Shown here piece after piece: positions 1 through 8,077 of a stretch of 64,000 nucleotides of DNA; positions within the stretch are counted from its first letter, which is position 1, and every line of letters starts with the position of its first letter. The DNA is from Desulfobacter sp. (lineage in GTDB: Bacteria > Desulfobacterota > Desulfobacteria > Desulfobacterales > Desulfobacteraceae), in NCBI GenBank assembly GCA_028768525.1, contig CP054837.1, positions 1,284,001 through 1,348,000 on the forward strand, written 5' to 3'. The position numbers and the translations under genes are program-made. The notes beneath the pieces were generated by a model. It was not told the DNA's origin. It did not search any database and saw nothing but the letters and a program-made list of their open reading frames with translations.

Positions 1-691
1 GCGGCATGCCTCCGGAGATCATGGGGTTTTACATCAACCCCAATCTTTTTTCCGGCATTTTTGACAATTTCCCGGGCTCGGGTGTAACCCAATGGAAAAA
101 TACGCTCATCATCCAGGATTTTTTCAGCGGCAATATATTCACGTAACCGGTCCGCCACCTTTTGGGGAATAAAAACGACTTCGGACGCCCGTCCACTTTT
201 GGGATTTGGCAAATGAAGTTTTCGATCCTGGACCTCCCGAGGCTTCAGTTTCAAGACTTCACCGATCCTCATTCCCCCCCTTGCCATCAGTTCAAGCATA
301 AGTCTGTTTCTATGATTGTCCGTTTTGAAAATGAATTCATCAACGGCATCTCGTTCCAAGATTGTCCATGGCTGCAGTTTGGACACCCGGAATGTCTTTG
401 CAAGGACAGGAGCGTCACACGGATTGGAGAGATCTGGTATGGCGGTGTTTTCAACAAAATTGAACAGGCTCTTGAGAAGGGAGTATTTGAGTTTCTTAGT
501 CGATGGTTTCAGGCCGTCCGTGATTTTGACCAGAAATTCCATGATTTCATCCGATGTAACTTCGGATACATCCCTCTTGCCGAATGCTTTCTGGAAGCCT
601 ACCAGGAAATACCGATAGTTTTGGATGGTGTTTTTTTTGAATTGAGCTTTTGATAGGCCAGAAAATTTTTGATTGCCTGTGAAATTTTCAT
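1..691 (-). pseudogene. Tyrosine recombinase (phage-type integrase), frameshifted and cut by window edge
   Basis: Reading the minus strand from ATG at 691 gives a start of a SAM-like core-binding domain (MKISQAIKNFLAYQ). The frame then runs into a stop unless one base is added in the A8 run at 631-638. After that shift the frame is open to the window edge. It carries the catalytic-domain landmarks: the first Arg in GGMRIGEVL (about 241-270) and the HxxR box as HDLRRH (about 1-20). The final Tyr lies outside the window. Family role: site-specific recombination of a phage, island or integron-like element. The shift lies in a homopolymer, so it could be a true mutation, an assembly error or slippage. 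Not recognisable to a named integrase. Confidence 0.85.
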
Positions 692-796
692 AATGATGCC
701 CTCCTTTGAAAAAATGTTGCAATCCATCCTGATGATTCAGGATACGGACAGTATACAAAAATTCCAGGGTAAAAGCTGGAGGTTATTTTTAGAATA

Positions 797-890
797 GCTC
801 GGAAAACGTCTGCGCCGTGGCCACGTGTACTTGATCTGTTATTGGTCGGGAGCTTTGAGCTTCAAATAATCCGGTTGTATAACATAAGTC
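797..890 (+). repeat. Dispersed repeat family 1, diverged copy C
   Basis: This stretch aligns, with substitutions, to the right half of the repeat at 10151-10380. Shared blocks are CTTGATCTGTTATTG and CTTCAAATAATCCGG-like sequence. One translated frame (GKRLRRGHVYLICY) also matches the other copies, suggesting all derive from an old coding sequence. Confidence 0.6.
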
Positions 891-1053
891 CTCCCCTTGG
901 CATTACTCATTTGATCATGATTATGACTGGTTTTTAGAAGTAAAACGGTTAATATAAACTCGCAATAATATGGCTGCAAGCAATTAGAAAAATCCAGAAT
1001 TTTGATATTTAGGATAATACATCATACTGTTAGAGAAATACGTAAGAGATAGG

Positions 1054-2142
1054 TTATCTAAGTTTACCAGTTTTACAATCTCTTGGCCTACCATCGCTTC
1101 CCCATTTTGTACAGTAAGAGAAAGAACCATCTCGGTTATAATTATACTGAAGCGTAGCTTTCCCATTAAAATAATTTGTTTCATTTTGAGTGTGTCCGTT
1201 ATCATACCAGCTTGCAGAATCCCCATGCTGTATTCCATTTGCATATGTCATCATCTTTTGCCTGTAAACAGCCCCTGTTTTAGACAGCAAATATGTTTCT
1301 TTCAGTCCACTTAGCTTGCCCTGTAACCAATTTGATCTTTCTCTAACGTAATGAGTACCATTAGTTTTACTCCAAGCAATAAACTTTCCGTCAACCTTTC
1401 CTTGTCTATAAGGCTTTTCGAAATTTATATCCCCATCCCTAAAATAGCCGCATAAAAGGTAGGTCCTTCCCGAATTTTGACCGTTTGGATATAGTTTGAA
1501 CTGCGTTTTACTACCAGGATTGACTTTTGGGCAACCGCCACCATATCCACTGTTTGAAGTATCATCCCACCCCCTGTCAAAAGATGATATCTGGGATGAA
1601 GAAATAGATGTGCCGCTTTGGTTAGGACCTGAAATCACACTCTCAATATTGCTAAAAGAGGTACTGCTAAGGTGCGAATCCGACGTTAAATTATCCATTG
1701 TTTCTCTGAATGACCCATCTGAGTTTGAACCATTCTTCTGCTGTTGTTTTAATTGTGCAATCTTTCTTTGAAGTTCCGGAATATCATTCTTTATAAGATC
1801 ATTTTTTATTGAATTTGAACCTGCAATAATGGAAAACATAAAAGCATCGTAGGCTCGATGCTGAACCATCGGATCTGACATGACGCATTCCATGACTTGT
1901 TCTTCAACCAGATGTCTTTTTTGAATACCCGTTCTTAGGTCTGTAAAACATTTATTACCCGTTAACCCCAATTCAAGATACTCTGTGTAATTATCTGGAA
2001 TTATCAGGGCATTTGAATCCAACACAACATTTTTATAGCTATTATATCTTTTCTCCAATTCAGCAAGGCTTTCTGCATTGACGTTGACCACCATCATTAT
2101 GATTGTAAATAACACCAGCATCATTCCGAAGATTTGCTTCAT
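1054..2142 (-). CDS. Secreted MORN-repeat protein
   Basis: A 362-residue protein with a clear Sec signal peptide (residues 1-23, ending VNA). The middle (about 130-205) is Ser/Asn/Gln-rich low complexity and probably a linker. The C-terminal third has MORN-type repeats: YRQGKVDGKFIAW, a segment at LQGKLSGLKETYL, and NGIQHGDSASWYDNG. Such repeats occur in YwqK-like proteins, often called antitoxin or immunity proteins of secreted toxins, but that is only a family label. Cysteines around the repeats (CPKV, LLCGYF, CTKW, RDC) could form disulfides outside the cytoplasm. It is the last of six minus-strand accessory genes. Function unknown; export is well supported. Confidence 0.8.
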   Translation of the reverse strand: MKQIFGMMLVLFTIIMMVVNVNAESLAELEKRYNSYKNVVLDSNALIIPDNYTEYLELGLTGNKCFTDLRTGIQKRHLVEEQVMECVMSDPMVQHRAYDAFMFSIIAGSNSIKNDLIKNDIPELQRKIAQLKQQQKNGSNSDGSFRETMDNLTSDSHLSSTSFSNIESVISGPNQSGTSISSSQISSFDRGWDDTSNSGYGGGCPKVNPGSKTQFKLYPNGQNSGRTYLLCGYFRDGDINFEKPYRQGKVDGKFIAWSKTNGTHYVRERSNWLQGKLSGLKETYLLSKTGAVYRQKMMTYANGIQHGDSASWYDNGHTQNETNYFNGKATLQYNYNRDGSFSYCTKWGSDGRPRDCKTGKLR

Positions 2143-2357
2143 TGTATGTTTCCTTTTCCTTTTGATTTAATATCAGCTCTTATAAAAAACTTTTTTCTTC
2201 ATTAACGTTCAATAAGGAAATAATTCCAAACCAGAATACTAACTGATTTCAATACATATACAATCCTGGTCAGAGGCTCTGGGTAGGGTTTTCCATCCAA
2301 AAGATGCTTTTTTTCTTGCCGTCAGACTAAGTAAGGCTTTGCCGAATTTTTTAAAAA

Positions 2358-2681
2358 TTAATGCATTTCAAAGGAATGTTTTAGACCTTTAGGTAAAACA
2401 TAAAATCCATCATTATTCATTGAAATATACATACTCCTATTATTTTTTTGGGGGTCCCAGTTATTCGATAATGCAAATTTTATTGCGTTCTTGATATTTT
2501 GAGGAGATATCTCAAAATACCAAGAATTTACGTCAATATATAAAATGGATTTAGTATGATTATCTTGATGGATTCGGATATGCATTTCCGTGTAAGGGTA
2601 TATTTTTAAGTCTTTTTGATCTGCAACCCAATAATACACCTCATTTCCAAGATTGATCTCACGCTTTGTTTTTCGAGTCAA
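2358..2681 (-). CDS. Small hypothetical protein, immunity-like
   Basis: 107 residues, no signal peptide or membrane segment. The segment IKNAIKFALSNNWDP followed by an aromatic/Asn-rich strand resembles small cytoplasmic proteins often found beside polymorphic toxins, where an NGWDP-like turn recurs. I recognise the pattern but cannot name a family. It stands alone, 216 bp downstream of nothing in the same operon and between two secreted-protein genes. The immunity role is inference from company only. Confidence 0.6.
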   Translation of the reverse strand: MTRKTKREINLGNEVYYWVADQKDLKIYPYTEMHIRIHQDNHTKSILYIDVNSWYFEISPQNIKNAIKFALSNNWDPQKNNRSMYISMNNDGFYVLPKGLKHSFEMH

Positions 2682-2955
2682 AACAATGTGCCCTTTCTTG
2701 TGTATAGGGAGTTAGGGGCTCCATGAAATCTGTGAATCCTATCTGAATGAACTTTCCCTTGCCATCCCTGCTGCAGCCGAAATATGGTCATAGGCCATGG
2801 AATTAACATATCTTATAGGTTTGACATATAGCAATAATCAATGAAAATCAAAATCACAACAGTAAGTATTGTTTATATCTTGATTCCCACAAGTGCAATG
2901 TTATCTTGCCCTAACTTTCTGCTGTCGATTTGTTTAACGTGTAGGACTTAGGTTT
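2681..2955. other. Intergenic stretch with a short shared sequence
   Basis: No coding signal. Bases 2747-2772 (CTTGCCATCCCTGCTGCAG) match 42991-43012 almost exactly, in the same orientation. The meaning is unknown; it may be the relic of an inserted element. Confidence 0.4.
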
Positions 2956-3450
2956 TTAATGCAAATCAAGTATATTGGAGTAGGTGCCATTTTTGTTAGC
3001 GATAGTCTCTTTTGGCAGCCCAATACATTCTGGATTATTACTGTATCGGTAACCACTCCAACCCAGTCTTACATCATCAATAAACTCTATCACATAGCAT
3101 TCATGGCCTGTTGGATCCGTGTTGATATAATAGCGGAGCACTCTTGAGGATAGATATTCTTGAAGTTTTTCATTTTGGATGCTTCTAATAAGTTTGTGAG
3201 ATGGGTAGGTTGCATGTGAGTTATAGTACTCTTGAACAGTACCCCTTAAAGTTTCAAGAGCATTCTCTCTTAGAGTTTTTTCTTGTCCATACCGTTCACG
3301 TTCAGTTTTATCTCCATCAAGTATAGCTACAAGCATAATAATACAGGCAGCGGTTATAATCGTTATGATGCCAGCACCCCACAAGCAGCCTTTGAATATA
3401 TAACCAGGGAGTTTGTTTTTTTTAGCAGTTTCTGAGTTTTGCTGGTTCAT
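2956..3450 (-). CDS. Single-pass membrane protein, unknown
   Basis: 164 residues. A short basic cytoplasmic N-terminus is followed by one long hydrophobic helix (about 15-46, ITAACIIMLVAI), then a charged helix and a mixed domain with two cysteines (HECY, PECIG) likely outside the membrane. The overall build (one N-terminal helix, then a long amphipathic helix ALETLRGTVQEYYNSHATYPS) resembles pilin-like or minor pseudopilin proteins, but there is no prepilin cleavage motif that I can see. It starts 6 bp after the stop of the upstream secreted-protein gene, so the two are almost certainly co-transcribed and may act together at the envelope. Confidence 0.7.
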   Translation of the reverse strand: MNQQNSETAKKNKLPGYIFKGCLWGAGIITIITAACIIMLVAILDGDKTERERYGQEKTLRENALETLRGTVQEYYNSHATYPSHKLIRSIQNEKLQEYLSSRVLRYYINTDPTGHECYVIEFIDDVRLGWSGYRYSNNPECIGLPKETIANKNGTYSNILDLH

Positions 3451-3456
3451 TTGCTT

Positions 3457-4458
3457 TTAAATCTTTATCCAATCATCAATTTCGATAAAATCACCCGATA
3501 TACTGTAGTAAGGTTTACCGTTCATGGGGGGCCAGAGAGATATCCTATATGTTTTTTCAGAGCCATTTGTACAATTCCAAACATTAGCTTTAGGAGTACA
3601 GATATATTTTCTGTGAACATTCCACACTCGGATTTTTCCTGCGATACCACTATTTATCTGGCTTGACAGCACCGTATAGACAGTTTTCATGGAATACGGT
3701 TTTCCTTTGTCTGTAAACTGCCGTATTAAAGAGGCCACATATCGACCTCCTTGTCGCTGAAAAGTAATCTGATTGTTTCTGTTTTTTGGGTCAGCCCAGG
3801 TACCCAGCAAAAAGTCTTCAGGAAACACCCTGGTTTTGGAAGGTGTATAATTTACAGAACTTTCAGCTGCACCAGCCTCCTTCCCACCGATAACAATACG
3901 GTTGGGTTTGTTGACACGAACCGGCAATTCGCCTTCGGGTTCCCAACTTCCACTCTGGTGCACCGGACCAACCTGATCCAAAATCATGGGGAGGTTGGCA
4001 ATGGCTGGATCGAAACCGAATTTTTCATAAAAAAAATTATTGGGAATTCCACTGATGCCTTCAGAGAACTCGCCGTTCAAATCATTTGCAGTCATATGGC
4101 TTCCATCCTTGGGGTTCTGGAAGTTCTTCTGTTTTGCCACAAGTTCCAGGAGTGCAAAACACTCTCCCTTTAATTTGAGATAGTTATCTTTATATACAGG
4201 GTTATCATAAGCGTAATTCCTCTGACGCTGAATGGTAACACCAAGGATAGAAGCAAAAGTCATGGGCGCCTCATTGACCAATTTGTCGACATTGGTGCCG
4301 AATCTGCTCAGGTACATTGAGTTTGCCTGTCCAAGCAGAGATTTCATGGCGGAACTTAAAGGGAGCTGTTTGGCATCTGTCAGGACTGGTAGCAGGAGTA
4401 CCAGGATAAGTCCTATGTGGACTGCATGAATCCAGTAGGATTGCGCACGTGATTCCAT
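3457..4458 (-). CDS. Secreted protein, unknown family
   Basis: 333 residues. An N-terminal hydrophobic stretch (about 11-28, LILVLLLPVLTDA) reads as a signal peptide. The rest is soluble, with a helical part (35-140) and a beta-rich C-terminal half (about 215-333) containing GTWADPKNRNNQITF, a pattern seen in lipocalin-like or wrinkled-barrel domains that begin with GxW. The two cysteines at CTPKANVWNC could pair. It is followed within 6 bp by the single-pass membrane protein gene. I do not recognise the family. A TATA-like AT-rich stretch lies upstream at 4500-4540. Confidence 0.7.
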   Translation of the reverse strand: MESRAQSYWIHAVHIGLILVLLLPVLTDAKQLPLSSAMKSLLGQANSMYLSRFGTNVDKLVNEAPMTFASILGVTIQRQRNYAYDNPVYKDNYLKLKGECFALLELVAKQKNFQNPKDGSHMTANDLNGEFSEGISGIPNNFFYEKFGFDPAIANLPMILDQVGPVHQSGSWEPEGELPVRVNKPNRIVIGGKEAGAAESSVNYTPSKTRVFPEDFLLGTWADPKNRNNQITFQRQGGRYVASLIRQFTDKGKPYSMKTVYTVLSSQINSGIAGKIRVWNVHRKYICTPKANVWNCTNGSEKTYRISLWPPMNGKPYYSISGDFIEIDDWIKI

Positions 4459-4747
4459 CGTCTTTTCCTTAATTAAAAGAGTTAGCGAACCAGTCAGTTT
4501 CTATGTGTAGTGGTTTTAGATAAAATATATTTTTCTATATTGTCAAGAAAAGTAAAAACCAGATTATACCTTTTAACAATTGAGAAAAGTATCAAAATGG
4601 TGATTATGAATCGCTATCTAAATATAGTTTTAGTGCTTAATAACCTGCCCATTCCCATATGTAATGTAAGGCCTTATAGTCTGATTCAGGATATCCTCTG
4701 CTGGCTCCAGAGTCAAACTGCCGGATACGATAGATTGGTTCCAATTT

Positions 4748-5113
4748 TTATAAGTGATTCCCATTCTCGCCCCTGATAAATGTATAGTTTCCCAAATAGA
4801 CGATATAATGTTTTTTAAAGTCTAAATCCGTTAATTGGATTACGTTATATTTAATTTTGGTCAAACCATGATCAAAATTTATGGATTCAGTATATCCTTC
4901 AGGTAAAAGGGTTAAATCCCCAAATTTTGTGGAACCCAGAATAAAAGCTGTTCCCATATCCAAATGAACAATATTTTTTATTTTTAGAGTCCATTTTTCA
5001 TTCCCTCTTGAAGGAAGTTCAATCGAAAGGACAAGGGATTCTGAGTCACAACGGCTAATTTCAATAGCTGCGTCATCAGCAAAATTTTCAAGCGTATTTA
5101 TGATTTCTTTCAT
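4748..5113 (-). CDS. Small hypothetical protein, immunity-like
   Basis: 121 residues, acidic and predicted cytoplasmic, with alternating strands (ESLVLSIELPS, KWTLKIKNIVHLDMG, TKIKYNVIQLTDL). Its ATG lies 3 bp after the ankyrin-gene stop, so it is translated from the same message. No family recognised. The pairing of an exported ankyrin protein with a small beta-rich partner is reminiscent of toxin-immunity accessory pairs, which is inference only. Confidence 0.65.
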   Translation of the reverse strand: MKEIINTLENFADDAAIEISRCDSESLVLSIELPSRGNEKWTLKIKNIVHLDMGTAFILGSTKFGDLTLLPEGYTESINFDHGLTKIKYNVIQLTDLDFKKHYIVYLGNYTFIRGENGNHL

Positions 5114-5116
5114 AAC

Positions 5117-5908
5117 TTATTGAAGTTGAAGATAGATATACCTGGAACCAGATTCATGAGCAATCTCCTTTGCGGTTTTACCATAAGGGTCTGTCAGGGT
5201 CTCGTCCGCACCAAGGGAAATGAGTGTATCAGCCAAGGTCGTGTTGTCTAAGGCAGCGGCCTGCATAAGCCCCGTGTAACCATAATTGTCCGTGGCATTA
5301 ATGTCTGCGCCTAATTCTGCCAACAGTTTTATTATTTCCATATTCGCTGTTCTGGTTTCATTAAGATAATTGATGGCAATATTGAATGGTGTTTCATTTT
5401 CCCATCCCCGGGTGTTGATATTAGCACCGGATTCTACAAGAAAAGGGATAAGATCCTGTGCCGCTGGTCTTGCAATGGCATAGTGCATGACAGTACCGCC
5501 CTTGGTATCCCGGGCACTGACATTGGCCCCCTTTGAAACAAGCATCCGGCCCATGGGAAGTGATTGAGCCAGCATCAATGGAGTAGCTCCCGTCTCAGAA
5601 AGGGGTTGATTGATCTGCGCCCCTTTTGAGATAAGATAAACGGCTTGAGCAACATCATCCATACCCAAAGCTTGTAGAAGCATTCCTTGAATATCGCTTT
5701 CACTTTTTATCTTTTCATTTGCTGATGTATTTTCAAGGGCATCAAGGCTTTCAACCCCCGGCCCCCTCAGGGCATTCGGAAGAGGATCTTTGCCCCGGAG
5801 GACCGGCTCAATGGTTTGCCCTGCAATACATTGGGCCGTGAACAAAACAATCAGTAGAGCGTCGGTGAAGGTGACTATCAGGGACCTATACAATTTTTTA
5901 TAAAACAT
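5117..5908 (-). CDS. Exported ankyrin-repeat protein
   Basis: 263 residues. Basic start plus a hydrophobic segment (about 10-30, ending CIAG) looks like a signal peptide or lipoprotein-like signal. Residues about 75-255 hold five ankyrin repeats, with hallmarks such as GATPLMLA, GGTVMHYAIA, ENETPFNIAI and YGYTGLMQAA followed by LISLGAD. Ankyrin stacks bind other proteins; an exported copy would act in the periplasm or outside. It leads a two-gene unit with the small protein 3 bp downstream. Some periplasmic ankyrin proteins serve as immunity or protective proteins, but nothing here proves that. Confidence 0.85.
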   Translation of the reverse strand: MFYKKLYRSLIVTFTDALLIVLFTAQCIAGQTIEPVLRGKDPLPNALRGPGVESLDALENTSANEKIKSESDIQGMLLQALGMDDVAQAVYLISKGAQINQPLSETGATPLMLAQSLPMGRMLVSKGANVSARDTKGGTVMHYAIARPAAQDLIPFLVESGANINTRGWENETPFNIAINYLNETRTANMEIIKLLAELGADINATDNYGYTGLMQAAALDNTTLADTLISLGADETLTDPYGKTAKEIAHESGSRYIYLQLQ

Positions 5909-6088
5909 GTTTTGTGCCCTTTATTGGTGTATTATTAGATCTGATAGAAGTAACGATTATTAAAAAACGGTCAGGGATGAAAGTGCCAATAATAATTTTT
6001 ATTCGTAGGTTATTTTTAATATGAAGTAAATGGTAGTTTTTAAAATTTTATAATGCAATCTTTAATATGTCATTTCAGAGGTTTACCA

Positions 6089-6448
6089 ATGACTTACTAT
6101 CTAAAATTCATCGTGACGGCAATCATGTTGGTCGCAACAGCAAGTTACAGCCTGTTTTCTACTCTCAGTTCCAAAATAGTATTAATCTATGTAGAACAGA
6201 TGGGGACCTCTCCTGGGGTTTTGTTTTTAGTGATAGTGAAATCATATTTCTTGTGGATTATCATTGCCTGGGTTTCATTTATTGTTCAATCATACATTTG
6301 CTTTAAAAATTCTGCAGACAGAACCGCAACCCAATATTATACTAATACATTTGCTCTTACCCACGGGTCATGGTTGATAGCAGCAACATCCTGGCATTTA
6401 ACGAGTTTGATTTCTCCTTTTATATCAAACTCTTACATGATTAATTAA
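6089..6448 (+). CDS. Small integral membrane protein
   Basis: 119 residues from ATG 6089, chosen because AGAGG lies just upstream; an in-frame ATG at 6053 exists but lacks a ribosome site. Three to four hydrophobic helices (about 5-25, 40-65, 88-112) and few charges. No family recognised. It converges with the next minus-strand membrane protein, whose stop is 22 bp away. Confidence 0.55.
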   Translation: MTYYLKFIVTAIMLVATASYSLFSTLSSKIVLIYVEQMGTSPGVLFLVIVKSYFLWIIIAWVSFIVQSYICFKNSADRTATQYYTNTFALTHGSWLIAATSWHLTSLISPFISNSYMIN

Positions 6449-6469
6449 ATGGCGGCATCCTCATTGAAA

Positions 6470-6823
6470 CTATTTATCTGGAACTTCATTAGGCGAATGT
6501 TGTTCCGAAATTCTATTACTCTCAAATTTCTTTTGCTTAGCTTTCTCCAATCCGGGTGAAATAAAAATAGCAGTAAAAAGTATTGCAATGGTAACAATGA
6601 TATTGCTTCCAATAATAAGGCTTCGCCACAAACCATAAAGACTTTTCCGCATCCAATATCCTGATAGGATACCGGTGAGAGGAAGCACAATAATTATATA
6701 GCCCGTTGAAAAATTCCCAGCCATCCAGGCCGATGTGGCAAACATTGCGATCAAAAAGCAGATAATAATATTGGTAACAAAATATAAGAAACCAAATATT
6801 TTTAAGGCTTTAGACACAGTCAA
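6470..6823 (-). CDS. Small integral membrane protein
   Basis: 117 residues with four predicted membrane helices (about 8-26, 28-42, 45-60, 70-95) and a charged, soluble tail rich in Lys/Glu (EKAKQKKFESNRISEQH). The GYWMRKSLYGLW loop is amphipathic. No family recognised. It might pair functionally with the convergent membrane protein, but there is no direct evidence. Confidence 0.6.
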   Translation of the reverse strand: MTVSKALKIFGFLYFVTNIIICFLIAMFATSAWMAGNFSTGYIIIVLPLTGILSGYWMRKSLYGLWRSLIIGSNIIVTIAILFTAIFISPGLEKAKQKKFESNRISEQHSPNEVPDK

Positions 6824-6940
6824 TCCTTACATATATAGGAGATTATTTGTACATGGTATTGTATATCGGTACAATAAACGAATAATGAATGAAAGGCCTT
6901 TTTGTATATTTTTTTGGAAAGTGTAGAACCAAAATTTAAT

Positions 6941-7084
6941 CTATACCTGTTTTGGATTATTTGAATTGCCATGAACTGCTCCTTCTGAAGGAACATTCTG
7001 TATCCATTTTGAATTTTTAAAATCACATGCCCATATATCATCAAGAGTAGCACTTCTCTTCGTTATATAATATAATGAGCATAA
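6941..7084 (-). pseudogene. Possible Kelch-like gene relic
   Basis: A 48-codon open stretch with no start codon reads LDDIWACDFKNSKWIQNVPSEG, which has the DDIWxYDxxxxxW look of one Kelch/galactose-oxidase blade. Upstream it hits a stop. Probably a fragment of a larger lost gene; short matches of this kind can be chance. Confidence 0.25.
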
Positions 7085-7288
7085 TCAGGTCTCAAGGAAG
7101 TCATTCTATGATAATATTTGATTCTAATTATTAAAAATAGCGATAAGAACTTAATATTGTATAATTGTATTCTATTCATGATGTCAAGTATCATTAGGCT
7201 GCTCAAAAATATTGGAGATGTGGTGGAATTGTTTCAGTGTAACTCTTGAAAAGCCTGCTCTTGCGCAATGTGTATAATGCGTGATTCA

Positions 7289-7317
7289 GAACTTCAAACA
7301 GTCCGGTTACATAACAT
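7289..7317 (+). repeat. Dispersed repeat family 1, short copy D
   Basis: About 29 bases (GAACTTCAAACAGTCCGG and following) match the right-hand part of the copy at 10151-10380, with T-for-C changes. It lies in a stretch without genes (7085-7371) that otherwise shows nothing. Confidence 0.45.
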
Positions 7318-7371
7318 TATTCAACACGATTTTATGCTATTTGATTTTACCTTTGTTTTTAGAAAGCTAAA

Positions 7372-7735
7372 GTTTGGACAACGGGGCTTTTTCCCAGTTA
7401 TTTAAAATATCAAGTGGTTTTGAGATAAACGCACATTTGCATGTGTCAGAACAGGGAGAGAGAAAATTTATGCTCAGGCATCGCCCCGGACATTTTTTCC
7501 CCTTAATCGCGCTTTTCTTTCATGATGAAAGGTGCCGTTGTAAAGACCCAGAAAAAAATTAGACTCAATAGCGAGGTTGTTCCGCATGAGTGTTTGAACA
7601 TAAACAACCCGAGCTTTAGGCTCGAAAAGTAAGTTTGGTAACCGGTTACTTCAACATCTGGGTCGGAAAGAAATTTTCTTTTGTTTCCCATTGGTGTCCA
7701 CATGAATTGCAAATTTTAAACACTCTTTTTTGTGT
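7372..7735 (-). pseudogene. Decayed gene for a small Cys-rich conserved protein
   Basis: Minus-strand frames must be switched at least three times to read through. The parts in order are KICNSCGHQWET (a CxxCGxxW zinc-ribbon-like start), LSDPDVEVTGYQTYF then LGLFMFKHSCGTT, then LAIESNFFLGLYNGTF, and finally CPGRCLSINFL before internal stops. This order (ribbon, VEVxGYQ, FxHSCGTTLAI, CPGxCL) matches a small conserved protein common in Desulfobacterota, whose function I do not know. Several stops and shifts show it is dead rather than mis-sequenced once. Confidence 0.6.
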
Positions 7736-7740
7736 CAAAA

Positions 7741-8077
7741 TAAAATAACCGGAAGAAATATAAAACTAAAAACAGGACTGCAGAAATTAATCTCATCAAA
7801 GTATCTGGGCTCTTGATGTCCCTTCCTCTACAACGATACATTATACTTCAATTTCCATGGATTTTTTCAACTAAAAGCACTTGTTGATAAAATGATATTG
7901 CTAATCTTTTCGTAAACAGGGCAGTACTGTATCCGGCACCCAGAACCTAATGTAAAAAAACGGCCTGTTGTTTTCCTGTTGTCAAATCACAGCAAGCGGG
8001 ATAAATTATTTATTTTAAATCTTTGAATATTCATAGAATAATCCGAATATCAGGTGTCTTAAGTGAGAAGGGTAGTG
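7741..8077. other. Intergenic region upstream of the antiporter gene
   Basis: 337 bp, AT-rich. It should hold the antiporter promoter, but I see no convincing -35/-10 pair or operator. Nothing else is recognisable. Confidence 0.4.

Noticed and set aside
162..653. 163-codon plus-strand frame over the integrase
   Set aside because: Shadow of the minus-strand recombinase, whose catalytic motifs are clear.
6820..7053. 77-codon minus-strand frame
   Set aside because: No ribosome site or family; another frame shows a Kelch-like fragment instead.
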